Of a stretch of 64,000 nt of DNA, positions 1 to 11,200 are shown piece after piece. The stretch lies in NCBI GenBank assembly GCA_016718505.1, contig JADKDE010000001.1, forward strand, positions 579,501 through 643,500, given 5' to 3'. The stretch's first letter is position 1. The number at the start of each line of letters is the position of its first letter. Below the pieces are notes generated by a model. It had not been told where the DNA came from. It saw only the letters and a program-made list of their open reading frames with translations, and searched no databases. The position numbers and the translations under genes are program-made. The stretch comes from Saprospiraceae bacterium (GTDB lineage: Bacteria > Bacteroidota > Bacteroidia > Chitinophagales > Saprospiraceae).

Positions 1-3000
1 TTGTACTCGCCTTGAAGTCTCCAAGGTCTGCTAGATTTACATTCATTCTAGCTGTGGCGGCGTATCCCCCTCGCTCGTCAAAACCAGATGCTCGCAACTC
101 GTTTACCCATACTTCGACGCATCCCGCATCGAAAGTTTCCTGATTAATATTTCGAACACCGATAAAAAATGTCCTAATATTTCCAAGGTTTGGATTTCCC
201 TTTACCCCAATTTTGTTGTTGGTTTTATTCTCCCGAGGATCATTGATGGCATACAACATATTGTAAGGCTGGTTGGTATTGTTTCGTTCCTCTTTTAATT
301 TCGTGAATAAGGATAATTCTAAGTCCATTTCGTTTTCAGCTTTCCATACCTCTTGGGCATAATCTTGTATAGAAGCCAGAGGGTTTTTGGAAAAGGTGAG
401 TGGAATTTCATATTCGTAATAGTTTTCTTTTATATCACTACCAACTCTAAAGAATAAAGCATATGCGCCATCTTGCAAGGTATTGACAGGCTGGCTCTCA
501 GCATGAACATACATCCTCAGTCTTTCAAACAATCTTATATCCGTATTTGAGAATTTATAAACACCAGTCTGTTGACCTTGTTGGAGATTACAAATATTGA
601 TACCAAGAGATTGCTCATTTTGTTGGAAGTCAGAATATGCTCCAACAAGTCGCTCACGTGTGATCCCTGGAGGTAAAACGTATTTGAATGGAACTTTGCT
701 GGAATTTTCTTCGATATTTACAGCATTTACATCCATGATGATGGGCGTAGGTGGGCCTGGGATAAAAGGAGCACCTGCTCTCGAGTCCAATGTATCTAAA
801 TATCTCCTCCATTGATTTCTTACCAAATCAAATTTGATAAATCTAAAGGTGGTCTGTTCTGTAAAGTCGGTAAATAGCATCCTAAGATACTGCACGGCTC
901 TAAAATCCGAAATAGAACCATTTTTGCCAGTATATTCTTTTATTGGAATTTTAAAGCGATACCAATTTTCTTTGATATTGTTTTTTGGAACTTCTACCAA
1001 ATCGGTTATATAAGGATTGTTTTGATAATCGAGGCGATATCCACCAGGTACGCTCACCCTTTTTACAGGTATTTCATATTCAAAATAAGAATCTGATTCA
1101 TTGAGAGTATTGTCACCATTGACGTCTTCGGTGTCTGGATAACTGGTCGATGCGTTGTCTTGCAGATTGTTGGTTGAAATGGCTGAGTTACCCTGAGGAT
1201 TGTTAAATTTCTCGTATTTATCCGTAATATTAATGCTGTTAGAACTTACGGCTGCATTTCTGAAGTGAACAAAATTATCATTAGCGGGGTCAGCTTTAAT
1301 GTCATTGATAACATTTGGGGATAAACCCTGAGATTCTGAAGTTGAAATAAAGGTACTATAGAAGTTGAACTCTTCACCATCATTAAGACCATCAAAACCA
1401 ACATCTTGATTTTCTCTTGCAGTACGATCATTGGAGAAGGCATTCACTGGCGGGATGATATTGGGTATGATCGCCCAGGCAGTAGCATCAAGATAGACTT
1501 TATCTGAAATTTTATCTGGGAGTCCGTGTTCATAAAACAAACGGCTATCCTTTAGGATGTCTTCAGAAATGATACCGAGCTGCAATCTTATTTTTCCAGA
1601 TTCACTGATTAATTGAGAAGAATCGGGCTTAGCTAAAAATGGATCTAGCATCCAAAATTCGATATATTCTATATTCGAAGCTTCAAAATCATTGATGGGT
1701 AATGATCTCATCATTCCTGCCCATCGAGTTTCTGGATTTTTCAAAGCTCCATCTACATCTACCCCTTTAGAGTAAGGAGTACCGAAGGGAAGATCAAAAT
1801 TGTAGGGACCTCTTTTTCTTGGAAAATAACTGATGTCAAATGTGGCCAAATTAGAGCTAAATGCTGGATTTGGGTTGGATTTATTGACAAAAATTTCGGT
1901 TTGATTGACGGTACGTGTATAGGCATTTTTTTCTGCACCATTGGCAGTCGTTCTAATGCTAGGTTCCACTCTATACCAAGCTAGTCTAGCCCTATTTACG
2001 CCATAGTTTAGATCATTGGTTATCCTACTTTCTGGAAAAATCGGAATGCCATTTTCATTTTTCATTCCACTAGGCAAACTGGCTAAAGCCCAAGTATTTG
2101 TCTGAGCTTTCAAGTCATAATTGCTCACACTTCCCTCAAAGTCATCTATGAAAACACTTCCTTCTTTCTCGCCATTGATATTGATGTTTTTAGAATGGCC
2201 AGGTATCAAAGCAGCGCCTTCTGCTGCAAATGAGATTTTAGAGACCTCTTTGGTAGAATACAAAGGAAGTTTGTCTAAAGCTTTAGTCAGCCAAGGCAAT
2301 TCTTTGGTAAAATTTAAATCTAAGCCTACTACCTTGTTGTTGATAGGATCTTCTCCGATATTCACCTTAAAAGTATAAGGTCGCTCTCTGAGCGTAAGGA
2401 AAGTACCTCCGACATTAAAGTTTTTATTGATGGCATAATCGGCACGAATACCGAACATTGTTTTTTGATTAAAATTGAATACAGCATTGTCTTCAAAGCT
2501 CACATTAATGGGAATTCCTGAAGCCAAATACCCATCATTCAATAATCTAATTCGCCCCAAACTGTAGTCAACCTCATAGTCTCGCCCTTCCACCAATAAA
2601 TTACCCCCAGCAGTGACCCTCACAGATCCTTGAGGCACACTAAAAGCCCCCAAGGGAATATCAGTTGAAACGGAAGTTTTGAATTGACCCTTTATTAAAA
2701 ATCTATTTTTCTCAGCTTTTTCTCCAGCAAGCGTGATGGTATTATCGTATAAGTCTTGGTAAACGTATTTTTTCCTTTCCGACGGGTCGGTTATTTTCTT
2801 AGAAAGAGATGAACCAAAAGGCTCAAGTACAGGAAACATGATTCGACCATTCCTTTGATTTATCGTCATGCCCGGTACAAAGTCAAAAATACCGTCGGGT
2901 ACAGGATCATTCACCTGATTCATATTATCTAGGTTGAATATCCGTATTAAAGGTTTATTGGCTAAATTGGAAGTAGGTAAAAATCTGGTTTCGAGCTTTT

Positions 3001-4735
3001 TTTCACGGTCCTCATAAAAAATATCTAGACGAAAGTCTTGGGGGTTCACTTGAAATGCACCAATCGCATAAATATTTTTCATCATCAAGTCCCAGAGCGG
3101 AGTTAGAATATTCGGCGAGGTGCTTTTGATCAATTTTGTAAAAAGGACTTTTGGACGTGTCGAAACCGTAGAGTTGGTTGTATTGGCGGCAGGATTGAAT
3201 TGAGGAAAATCTTTGGTAAATTCCCCGACTCTGAAGGTTCGACCATTGTAGTCATATTCGAAAGAAACGGCCAAGGCCTCATTTTGTTTTAGTGGACTAT
3301 TTAATGAGATATACCCGAGTGTTTCATTGAGATGATACTCGGTAGGCTCTAATTTTCTCATCCTTTGCTTGACAAAGTCTCTGGTATTTTCCAATTGAAA
3401 TTCTGGACCTGTGACATAATTGAGTATTTTGTCCAGCTCGCGATTTACGATTTGATTTGTGTCTAATAGTTGAAAAAGCTTGTTGCCATCATTAGATGGA
3501 AGGTAACTTAATCCAGTAATATCAATATTTTCACCAAGATTGTTGACGGGTAAACCAATCTTAGAAAGTGTATCGTGTTCGCCTAAATCTGCCAAGGCGA
3601 GGATATCTCTGTAGGTTGGAGGATTGCCATTTTGAGAAGTAGAGCGGATATCATTGGGTGGAGGAGTTACCCAAACTTCTAAAGTGGCTGTTCTGATTGA
3701 AACTTTGCTATTGTTGATAGGAAGCGTATTCAATGATTCTTCAAAATGATCTCTAAAGTAGTGGGTCAAAAAGAAGTTTCTATTCTCATCGTATTCATCC
3801 GCACGAACATTAAATTGCTGTAATTGGGCACCACCTTGAACGGTGATGTTTTTTTGCTGACCCTTTTGTTGAGAGGCAAGCAAAGAAAGCTTTAGGTGAC
3901 CGAATTGTAGGTCGGTTTTGAATCCGAATAAGCTTTGACTTCCTTGGATAAGCGAGCTTTTTAAAGGAAAAGTCACGTTTCCTGCTTCAATTTTTTTGAC
4001 GATTTCATCTTCAGAAAAATTGTCGGTATCATAGCTGATTTTCATTTGATTTTCAAAATCAAATGAGGATTGGGTATTATAATTGGCAGAAAGTTTAAGT
4101 TTTTCTCCGATACTACCCGAAACGTTCATATTGATTTGCATGTCAAAATCAAAAATCCCATATGCTTTTTGGATTTGCGGTAAAATGGGATTGTCTATTT
4201 TTTGATAATTATAACCAAAAATTAAATCTACGTTCCCTTGTGGTTTTATGGTGATATCGTTACCGCCAAATAATCGATCAATCAATGATTTTCTTACGTC
4301 GTATCGCTTGATGGGGTCCTTGATTTCCCGTTTATTTTTTGAATCTCCGATTCCTGCTAAGCGATTGAAATAATCTCTTTTTTGCTGCTCATCTTTATAT
4401 TTGAGATATTCATCGAAGGTCATATAGGTGGGCATCCTGTAGTAATCATTTCCTATCATCTCAGTGATAATATATTGATTGGAAACAGGGTCATACTCGA
4501 CCTTTTTTTCAATATTGGATGGATCTTTAAGGTCTATAACATTGTTATTGGGTTGGGTGATAAAATCACCTTTGCGATCTCTCAATGGAATGGTATCCAA
4601 GGGAGCCTTTTTAGGTAAAATTTGTTTTTTATAGTCATGAAATTTCAATGCTGAGTGGTGGCGGATTGCGACCAATGAACTTGAAATAATGACAATAACG
4701 AATATTTTTAAAGTTATTAATTTCCAACTATTCAT
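1..4735 (-). CDS. sprA: SprA, T9SS outer-membrane translocon (C-terminus beyond window)
   Basis: SprA is the giant outer-membrane barrel through which type IX secretion substrates leave the periplasm; in gliding species it is also needed for motility. About 1578 codons are open from the ATG at 4733-4735 to the window edge, and the frame at the far end is the same, so there is no net frameshift. The family is usually about 2300-2500 residues, so the C-terminal third is missing. Family-typical segments seen: an N-terminal hydrophobic stretch (ITLKIFVIVIISSSLVA), then GNVDLIFGYNYQKIDNP, then GSIGEKLKLSANYNTQSSF, which recur in SprA N-terminal domains. It lies 127 bp downstream of ruvA on the same strand, a neighbourhood common in Bacteroidota. 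Its presence explains the secreted proteins with C-terminal sorting domains elsewhere in the window. Confidence 0.93.
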   Translation of the reverse strand, partial: MNSWKLITLKIFVIVIISSSLVAIRHHSALKFHDYKKQILPKKAPLDTIPLRDRKGDFITQPNNNVIDLKDPSNIEKKVEYDPVSNQYIITEMIGNDYYRMPTYMTFDEYLKYKDEQQKRDYFNRLAGIGDSKNKREIKDPIKRYDVRKSLIDRLFGGNDITIKPQGNVDLIFGYNYQKIDNPILPQIQKAYGIFDFDMQINMNVSGSIGEKLKLSANYNTQSSFDFENQMKISYDTDNFSEDEIVKKIEAGNVTFPLKSSLIQGSQSLFGFKTDLQFGHLKLSLLASQQKGQQKNITVQGGAQLQQFNVRADEYDENRNFFLTHYFRDHFEESLNTLPINNSKVSIRTATLEVWVTPPPNDIRSTSQNGNPPTYRDILALADLGEHDTLSKIGLPVNNLGENIDITGLSYLPSNDGNKLFQLLDTNQIVNRELDKILNYVTGPEFQLENTRDFVKQRMRKLEPTEYHLNETLGYISLNSPLKQNEALAVSFEYDYNGRTFRVGEFTKDFPQFNPAANTTNSTVSTRPKVLFTKLIKSTSPNILTPLWDLMMKNIYAIGAFQVNPQDFRLDIFYEDREKKLETRFLPTSNLANKPLIRIFNLDNMNQVNDPVPDGIFDFVPGMTINQRNGRIMFPVLEPFGSSLSKKITDPSERKKYVYQDLYDNTITLAGEKAEKNRFLIKGQFKTSVSTDIPLGAFSVPQGSVRVTAGGNLLVEGRDYEVDYSLGRIRLLNDGYLASGIPINVSFEDNAVFNFNQKTMFGIRADYAINKNFNVGGTFLTLRERPYTFKVNIGEDPINNKVVGLDLNFTKELPWLTKALDKLPLYSTKEVSKISFAAEGAALIPGHSKNININGEKEGSVFIDDFEGSVSNYDLKAQTNTWALASLPSGMKNENGIPIFPESRITNDLNYGVNRARLAWYRVEPSIRTTANGAEKNAYTRTVNQTEIFVNKSNPNPAFSSNLATFDISYFPRKRGPYNFDLPFGTPYSKGVDVDGALKNPETRWAGMMRSLPINDFEASNIEYIEFWMLDPFLAKPDSSQLISESGKIRLQLGIISEDILKDSRLFYEHGLPDKISDKVYLDATAWAIIPNIIPPVNAFSNDRTARENQDVGFDGLNDGEEFNFYSTFISTSESQGLSPNVINDIKADPANDNFVHFRNAAVSSNSINITDKYEKFNNPQGNSAISTNNLQDNASTSYPDTEDVNGDNTLNESDSYFEYEIPVKRVSVPGGYRLDYQNNPYITDLVEVPKNNIKENWYRFKIPIKEYTGKNGSISDFRAVQYLRMLFTDFTEQTTFRFIKFDLVRNQWRRYLDTLDSRAGAPFIPGPPTPIIMDVNAVNIEENSSKVPFKYVLPPGITRERLVGAYSDFQQNEQSLGINICNLQQGQQTGVYKFSNTDIRLFERLRMYVHAESQPVNTLQDGAYALFFRVGSDIKENYYEYEIPLTFSKNPLASIQDYAQEVWKAENEMDLELSLFTKLKEERNNTNQPYNMLYAINDPRENKTNNKIGVKGNPNLGNIRTFFIGVRNINQETFDAGCVEVWVNELRASGFDERGGYAATARMNVNLADLGDFKAST

Positions 4736-4862
4736 TCAAACGTAGTACTTTTTTGTGCCAATTTAACTGATTTGTATATTATAAAAACTAGCAAAAATTA
4801 TTGATCTGATTATTCTTAACGATTAATTGGCTAAGTATTGTTAAGATTAACATATTTATTTT

Positions 4863-5462
4863 TTAGGACGCAAGTTGCTTAATGGCTTTTTTAATGAGAT
4901 CTTCGATGGCTAAGCTTCCTTCTTCTTTTATTATTTTACTTAAAACAATTTGAACCTTTGGTCTTGCAAACCCAAGAGCCAATAGGGCCGAAAAGGCCTC
5001 TTCTTGCATGATGCCACTTTCAGTTGTTTGTGAAATAAGGGTGGACGCTGATGTTCCTCCATCTTTAACGATCTTATCTTTTAGGTCTAGTATTATCTGT
5101 TTAGCAGTTTTAGGGCCAACTCCTTTTACGTGTTTGAATGCTGCAATATTTTCGCCAACGATGGCCAATCTTATATCGTCACATGTCATGGACGAAAGTA
5201 TAATACGAGCAGTATTAGTTCCGATGCCCGACACTGAGATCAAATGTTGAAAATAAGAACGCTCTTCGTCATCATAGAATCCAAACAACAAATGTGCATC
5301 CTCTCTAACATGCAAATAAGTCAAAAGCCTCACTTCTTCCAGTTTTTCGATTTTAGCATAGGTCTGGAGACTGATATTGATCTGATAGCCGATACTACCA
5401 GCTTCTATGACTACATAGGTTGGATTTTTGTAAATAATGGGACCTTTAATATATGCGTACAT
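4863..5462 (-). CDS. ruvA: Holliday junction branch migration protein RuvA
   Basis: RuvA binds four-way DNA junctions as a tetramer and loads the RuvB motor for branch migration in recombinational repair. The product has 199 residues, the usual length. Visible: the N-terminal OB-fold start (MYAYIKGPI), the acidic-pin region around HVREDAHLLFGF, two helix-hairpin-helix motifs (SVSGIGTNTA and KGVGPKTAKQ), and a C-terminal RuvB-binding domain ending near KAIKQLAS. A TACCTTTG -7 element lies about 40 bp upstream. It is the first gene of the minus-strand pair with sprA. Confidence 0.97.
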   Translation of the reverse strand: MYAYIKGPIIYKNPTYVVIEAGSIGYQINISLQTYAKIEKLEEVRLLTYLHVREDAHLLFGFYDDEERSYFQHLISVSGIGTNTARIILSSMTCDDIRLAIVGENIAAFKHVKGVGPKTAKQIILDLKDKIVKDGGTSASTLISQTTESGIMQEEAFSALLALGFARPKVQIVLSKIIKEEGSLAIEDLIKKAIKQLAS

Positions 5463-5500
5463 AGTAGTACTAATGAACCTTAAGTTATATATATAAGCGA

Positions 5501-5533
5501 CAAAGGTAAGGAAATATTTAATACCTGTTCAAA
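5501..5533 (-). promoter_or_regulatory. Bacteroidota-type promoter for ruvA(-sprA)
   Basis: Read on the minus strand: TTTG (5533-5530), a 21-base spacer, then TACCTTTG (5508-5501). This matches the TTTG / TAnnTTTG primary-sigma consensus known from Bacteroidota. The ATG is 38 bp downstream of the -7 box, leaving a leader of about 30 nt. Spacing and -7 sequence are identical to the divergent lepA promoter. Confidence 0.6.
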
Positions 5534-5737
5534 TATTGTAAAAATATTTAATATGTTTTCCGCTAATTAATTTGCGATTATGGCCTTTTTGCTTTTTTTA
5601 ACTAGGAAATTTTGCCTAGCATGAAATAAATTGTCACGAAATAAATAATGGTTACAGGATTAAATACACACTAAAATGCCAAGAAATCAATGTGTTTATT
5701 GTAAAAAATGGAATTAAATAAGGGTGCTGATGGACTA

Positions 5738-5770
5738 TTTGCTATTATTTTGTAAAATGTACTACCTTTG
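5738..5770 (+). promoter_or_regulatory. Bacteroidota-type promoter for lepA
   Basis: TTTG (5738-5741), a 21-base spacer and TACCTTTG (5763-5770) fit the Bacteroidota -33/-7 consensus. The likely lepA ATG at 5779 is only 8 bases past the -7 box, so the transcript would be leaderless or nearly so. Confidence 0.6.
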
Positions 5771-5778
5771 TGCCCGCA

Positions 5779-7575
5779 ATGAAGAATATAAGAAATTTTT
5801 GTGTTATAGCGCATATCGACCACGGCAAAAGTACTTTGTCTGACAGATTATTGGAAGCTACAAAAACCATTTCGGAGAGAGATATGATGGCTCAGACTCT
5901 GGATGACATGGATCTCGAAAGAGAAAGAGGTATTACCATCAAAAGCCACGCCATCCAGATGTACTATAATCATACGGATGGACAACGCTATACGTTCAAT
6001 ATGATAGATACTCCTGGTCACGTGGACTTTTCATATGAAGTGTCTAGGTCTATTGCTGCGTGTGAAGGAGCGCTATTGTTGGTTGATTCTACACAAGGAA
6101 TTCAAGCACAGACGATCTCCAATTTGTATCTGGCTATCGAGCACGATCTTGAGATTATTCCCATACTGAATAAAGTAGATATGGAGAATGCAATGATCGA
6201 GGAGGTTGCAGATCAAATCATTGAAATGATTGGGTGCAAAAAGGAGGAAATCATATTGGCAAGTGGAAAGACAGGAATCGGCGTGCCGGAAATTTTGGCA
6301 GCGGTAGTTGATAGAATCCCAGCGCCTAAAGGTGATCCAAATGGCCCACTTCAAGCCTTAATTTTTGATTCAGTTTTCAATTCATTCCGTGGGGTGATTG
6401 CATATTATCGCATCATGAATGGAAGCATCAATAAAAACGATAAGGTTCGATTTTTCAATACTGGAAAGGAATATATAGCCGACGAGGTTGGAATCCTACA
6501 AATGAATCTTATGCCCAAGCCAACATTGGGGTGTGGCGATGTAGGATATATCGTAACTGGTATTAAGATTTCAAAAGAAATCAAGGTAGGGGATACAATC
6601 ACTCAAGTAATAAATCCGGCAAGTGAAGCTATCCATGGATTTGAGGATGTAAAGCCTATGGTTTTCGCGGGTATTTATCCCGTAGATTCAGATGACTATG
6701 AAGACCTTAGAGACTCACTAGAAAAATTGCAGTTGAATGATGCCTCATTGGTTTTCGAACCTGAGACTTCGGCTGCATTAGGCTTTGGATTTCGATGTGG
6801 ATTTTTGGGGATGTTGCACTTGGAGATTATTCAAGAGAGATTGTCTAGGGAATTCGATCAAGAAGTCATCACGACCGTACCAAACGTTTCTTATTTTGCT
6901 AAAACAACAAGAGGAATCGAGATGGCGGTCAATACACCCAATGACCTTCCCGATCCGACCAATTTGGATTATGTGAAAGAACCGTATATTCGAGCACAGA
7001 TCATAACCAAGCCAGAATATATCGGCTCTATCATGTCACTTTGTTTAGACAAAAGGGGGATATTGACCAAGCAATATTATATTACACCGACTAGGATTGA
7101 ATTGTCGTTTGAGATGCCTTTGGCGGAGATAGTTTTCGATTTTTACGACAGATTAAAGTCGATTTCTAGGGGATATGCTTCCTTCGATTATTCACCATTG
7201 GACTATCGAGAGTCGGATTTGGTAAAATTGGATATTCGGTTAAATGGCGACCCTGTTGATGCATTGTCTGCGTTGGTGCATCGAACGAAAGCTGAGAACT
7301 TTGGGAGAAAAGTTTGCGCTAAACTCAAAGAGTTGTTGCCAAAACAACAATTCGTAATAGCTATACAGGCATCCATTGGTGCAAAAATAATCGCCAGAGA
7401 GACCATCTCTGCGATGAGGAAAGACGTGACCGCAAAATGCTATGGTGGTGATATTTCTAGAAAACGAAAACTTTTAGAAAAGCAAAAAGAAGGAAAAAAG
7501 AAAATGCGTCAGATTGGAAGCGTAGAGGTACCGCAAAAAGCCTTTTTAGAAGTATTAAAATTAGGAGATTCTTAA
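5779..7575 (+). CDS. lepA: Elongation factor 4 (LepA), ribosome-associated GTPase
   Basis: LepA/EF4 is a translational GTPase that acts on stalled or mispositioned ribosomes. From the ATG at 5779 the product has 598 residues, the usual length, and begins MKNIRNFCVIAHIDHGKST. An in-frame GTG at 5770 is possible but overlaps the -7 promoter box, so the ATG is preferred. G motifs seen: AHIDHGKST (G1, about residues 10-18), DTPGHVDF (G3, about 77) and NKVD (G4, about 131). The domain order of EF-G-like domains II, III and V plus the LepA-specific C-terminal domain (KEGKKKMRQIGSVEVPQ near the end) is intact. The next gene starts inside its stop codon. Confidence 0.97.
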   Translation: MKNIRNFCVIAHIDHGKSTLSDRLLEATKTISERDMMAQTLDDMDLERERGITIKSHAIQMYYNHTDGQRYTFNMIDTPGHVDFSYEVSRSIAACEGALLLVDSTQGIQAQTISNLYLAIEHDLEIIPILNKVDMENAMIEEVADQIIEMIGCKKEEIILASGKTGIGVPEILAAVVDRIPAPKGDPNGPLQALIFDSVFNSFRGVIAYYRIMNGSINKNDKVRFFNTGKEYIADEVGILQMNLMPKPTLGCGDVGYIVTGIKISKEIKVGDTITQVINPASEAIHGFEDVKPMVFAGIYPVDSDDYEDLRDSLEKLQLNDASLVFEPETSAALGFGFRCGFLGMLHLEIIQERLSREFDQEVITTVPNVSYFAKTTRGIEMAVNTPNDLPDPTNLDYVKEPYIRAQIITKPEYIGSIMSLCLDKRGILTKQYYITPTRIELSFEMPLAEIVFDFYDRLKSISRGYASFDYSPLDYRESDLVKLDIRLNGDPVDALSALVHRTKAENFGRKVCAKLKELLPKQQFVIAIQASIGAKIIARETISAMRKDVTAKCYGGDISRKRKLLEKQKEGKKKMRQIGSVEVPQKAFLEVLKLGDS

Positions 7576-7943
7576 TGGAAGAATGGCAATTAGATTTCGA
7601 ATGGCTTCGCATAAGACACCTTGTGAAGGACAAACTACAACAAGATAAACTCCCAGATCTAAATGCCATCTTATTGCTCATCGGAATACAAGAAACCAAT
7701 ATCGTCCGTCCAACCTATTCTAAAGAAGAAAAACAAGATCTGATGCACGTCGCGGTATGTAGCCTCTTGGCACAAGATGGATATTTTGAGCTTGAGGGCC
7801 GAGATCAAGATGGGTGGCCTCACTTTGTTCAACGTAAAAGCGTAGAAACCCAAGGTGAGCAAGAACAAGAAACTTTTCTTAAGAGTTTGGCAATTCGATA
7901 TTTTTCAACATACTATTCAGATTTGTTTTTAGATCAAAATTAA
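7575..7943 (+). CDS. Conserved small cytoplasmic protein of unknown function
   Basis: A 122-residue protein whose ATG (7575-7577) overlaps the lepA stop codon (TAATG), which implies translational coupling to lepA. It is acidic, without a signal peptide or membrane segment. The N-terminus (EEWQLDFEWLRIRHLVKD) looks helical, and a PTYSKEEKQDLMHVAVC segment is followed by a short DGYFELEGRDQDGWPHF stretch. I do not recognise a named domain. The tight coupling suggests co-expression with lepA but does not establish a ribosome role. Confidence 0.75.
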   Translation: MEEWQLDFEWLRIRHLVKDKLQQDKLPDLNAILLLIGIQETNIVRPTYSKEEKQDLMHVAVCSLLAQDGYFELEGRDQDGWPHFVQRKSVETQGEQEQETFLKSLAIRYFSTYYSDLFLDQN

Positions 7944-8211
7944 TCAAAGTAAAACCATCCATTTTACTCATAGACAGCGTCTTTTCTAAACAGAGACCTT
8001 GATATTTTATCCTTGAAAAATAAATAATCCGTCGAAGTTCATTCTTAAGATCCAAGTGTAATTTTGCACTTTAATTTCATTCTCTTCGTTTTATTCTGTG
8101 ATATAAATGTAATTTGTATCATGAAAAATTATTCAGACAAAATAGAATAAAGGCATTAGAAAAAAACTAAAACATATAATTTGGAAGATATGCTTATTAT
8201 ATATTCTGCCA

Positions 8212-11200
8212 GTGTGCGGTATATATGGCCAGATAAGTTATTCTCCTAATTATCGGTTCGTCAAGATGTTAACTACTGGCGATACTTTACTGTCCGATAC
8301 GCTTTATATTGCACCTAGATCCGTCAAAATATGGAGACAAGATGGGACAATGCTTCAAAATAGCGAATTTATAACTCAAGGAAATGTGATCCTATTAACG
8401 ACCCCAATTCAAGATAGTTTAACCGCACAATATCGGGTGATTCAGTTCCCTAAAAGCCATGAAATAAAAGCTTTTTCTTATGACGAAAAAAGGACTTATG
8501 ATGGATCTTTGGGGTCCGCTTTTTATGATCCATTAGCCCCTAAAAAAGAAGATGAGCCACCAATAGGGCTTAAGTATTCTGGCACTTTTGCTAGAGGGCT
8601 TTCCTTTGGAAACAATCAAAATCTGGTTTTGAATTCGGCATTCAATTTAGCCATTTCAGGACAATTGACACCATCGATAGAAATCGTAGGGGCATTGAAT
8701 GATGACAATTTACCGCTGCAACCAGAAGGCAACACGCAAAAACTGAGCGAATTCGATAAGGTATATATTGAGCTTAGGAGTAAAAACAGCAAGCTAATAG
8801 CAGGAGATTATGAAAGTCAATATAGGCTGGGGCATTTTATTAGATATCAAAAAAAAATGCAAGGTGCCTTGGTGCAGCATCAACAGCTGTGGAAAGACAG
8901 CACAGAAGCCAAATATTCAGCGTCCTACGCCTTATCCAGAGGGAAATACAATCGTTATGCACTCCAGACAATAGAGGGCAATCAAGGGCCTTATAAATTG
9001 ATCGGATTGAAGGGAGAGGTTTTTATCATCGTTTTAGCGGGTACTGAGCGAATTTACTGGGATGGAGTATTGTTGGAGAGAGGATTAGATCGGGATTATG
9101 CGATCGACTATAACCTAGGTGAAATCATATTTACTGCTAAACGTTTGATTACCAAAGACAGTCGAATCGTGGTGGAATTTGATTATACGGATCAGAATTA
9201 TACCAGATCTCTGTACACTTTAGGTACAGACATAAACTCTAAGAGATGGAAAACGGGATTTCATTTTTATAGCGAGCAAGACCATAAATACACCGCTACT
9301 TTATTTACCTTGGATTCTACCATAGTTAGGCAGTTGGAAATGGCGGGAGACAATGCTTCTAATACGGGCATTAGTAGTATCAGATCCTTTGATGAGGGCT
9401 TTACCATTGATAAAATATTGTATAAGAAAATAGATACACTGGGGTTTTATATTCTAAAAGTGGCTACGGCCAAAGACTCTGTATTATACACTGCCAATTT
9501 TATTGATGTTGGTTATAAAAAAGGAAATTATATTAGAAGTAATGATGCCCAAAATGGGAGGGCGTATGAATGGGTCCCACCGGATCCAGTGACAGGCCAA
9601 CCCAATGGCAATTATGAACCCATATCTTATTTGAGTACACCTACACAGACTCAGCAGTGGGCTATGAGGGGGGAGTATGACTTTTATAAATGGGGGGTGG
9701 TCTCAGCTGAATTTTCAATGACGAATAGAGATAAAAATACGTTTTCGGGGCTAAATGACGAAGACAATAGAGGGATAGGAGGGTATTTATTTTATAATAA
9801 TTTGATAAAAATTAAAAAAAGCACCTTAAAGATTGGATATCGAGGTGAATATATAGATCAGTATTTTGACCCAATAAATCCATATCGGGCGATAGAATTT
9901 AACAGAAATTGGAATTTTAACAAACAAACAAATAGCCAAGAAATCAACCAAACGTTTTCTTCGATTTTACAAATTGATTCAAAATCACAAGTCCAATATA
10001 GCCTTTCTAATCTCTATTTGCCAAATCTGTATAAAGGCACCGAAAATGGGTTTGGATGGGACATTTCCTGGAAGAAATTTCAATTTTATTCAAAAAATAG
10101 CATTGTAAACACCTCCACGGATACGAGCTCAAGCCAATTCATTAGACCCAATATTTCACTTTCGGTAGCATTAGATACCTCTAGGGTTCAGACTTTAAAG
10201 TTTAATTTTGAATCCGATATCAACAAATCCCAGATAAATGGAGCCGACACCTTGGAGCTAATAAGTCTTCGTCGAGATCAATACAGGATTGGGTATGATT
10301 ACAAGCTGAGTGAACAAAAGTATTTGAGTTTTTTTATCAAAAATACGGTGGATTTTGATCGAACTAGCTTTTTCAAAAAGTACTCTTTTCAAGCAATTGA
10401 CGTTGGGTTAGATGGTGCATTTTCTATTAATAAAAACCATAACATCAATTGGAATGGGACGTTTAGATCGCTATATGACCGAGGCTTGGATAAAAATACG
10501 CGGACCATTCTGGCACGAATAAATCATCAATTAACCGTTAGGAAAGGAACATTTAGATTTTTTACCAATCTAGACCTTAAAACGGGGCTGGAACCGAAAG
10601 TTGAATACACCTATGTCAAGGTCAGGGCAGGAGATGGGATATATTTTTGGAATGATTTTAACAATGACAGCATAGCTCAAGTCAATGAATTTGAAATCTC
10701 ACCGTTTAAGGACAAGGCTGAATATATCAGATTGGCTAATGTAAGTAATCTCTATGTAGAAACCAGACAGGTGGGTTTTGGGCATACTTTTAGAATAGAG
10801 CCACAGGCCATTTGGCAAAATGAATCTGGCATAAAAAAGGTGCTTTCAAAATTTTCTAACCTTTTGAACCTACAGTATTCGATTAAATCGCCCTCTGGTG
10901 AAAAAGATGCCTTGCTGTTGCCCTTCGCAGTAAAACTAGACCATGAAGGCATCATTGCTGGACACAATATTATAAAAAACACAGTCTATTTCAACCGAGC
11001 AGATCCTTTGTATGAGGTGTATTTGGGTTATGCGATCAATCAAAATAAGTCATTTTTGACCATTGGGACGGAGTTTAGAACTCTTCAGGATAAATTTATA
11101 GGGATAAGGTATAGCTTGAATAGCAACTTGACTGTCAGGGGTACCTTTCATCAATATTTGAAGCAAAATCAATCCCAAAATTTTAGCAATCGAAATTATT

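Noticed and set aside
7945..7975. A short AT-rich hairpin (GTAAAA/TTTTAC) after the lepA-coupled gene as a terminator
   Set aside because: The stem is six A/T-dominated pairs with no U-tract; too weak to call.
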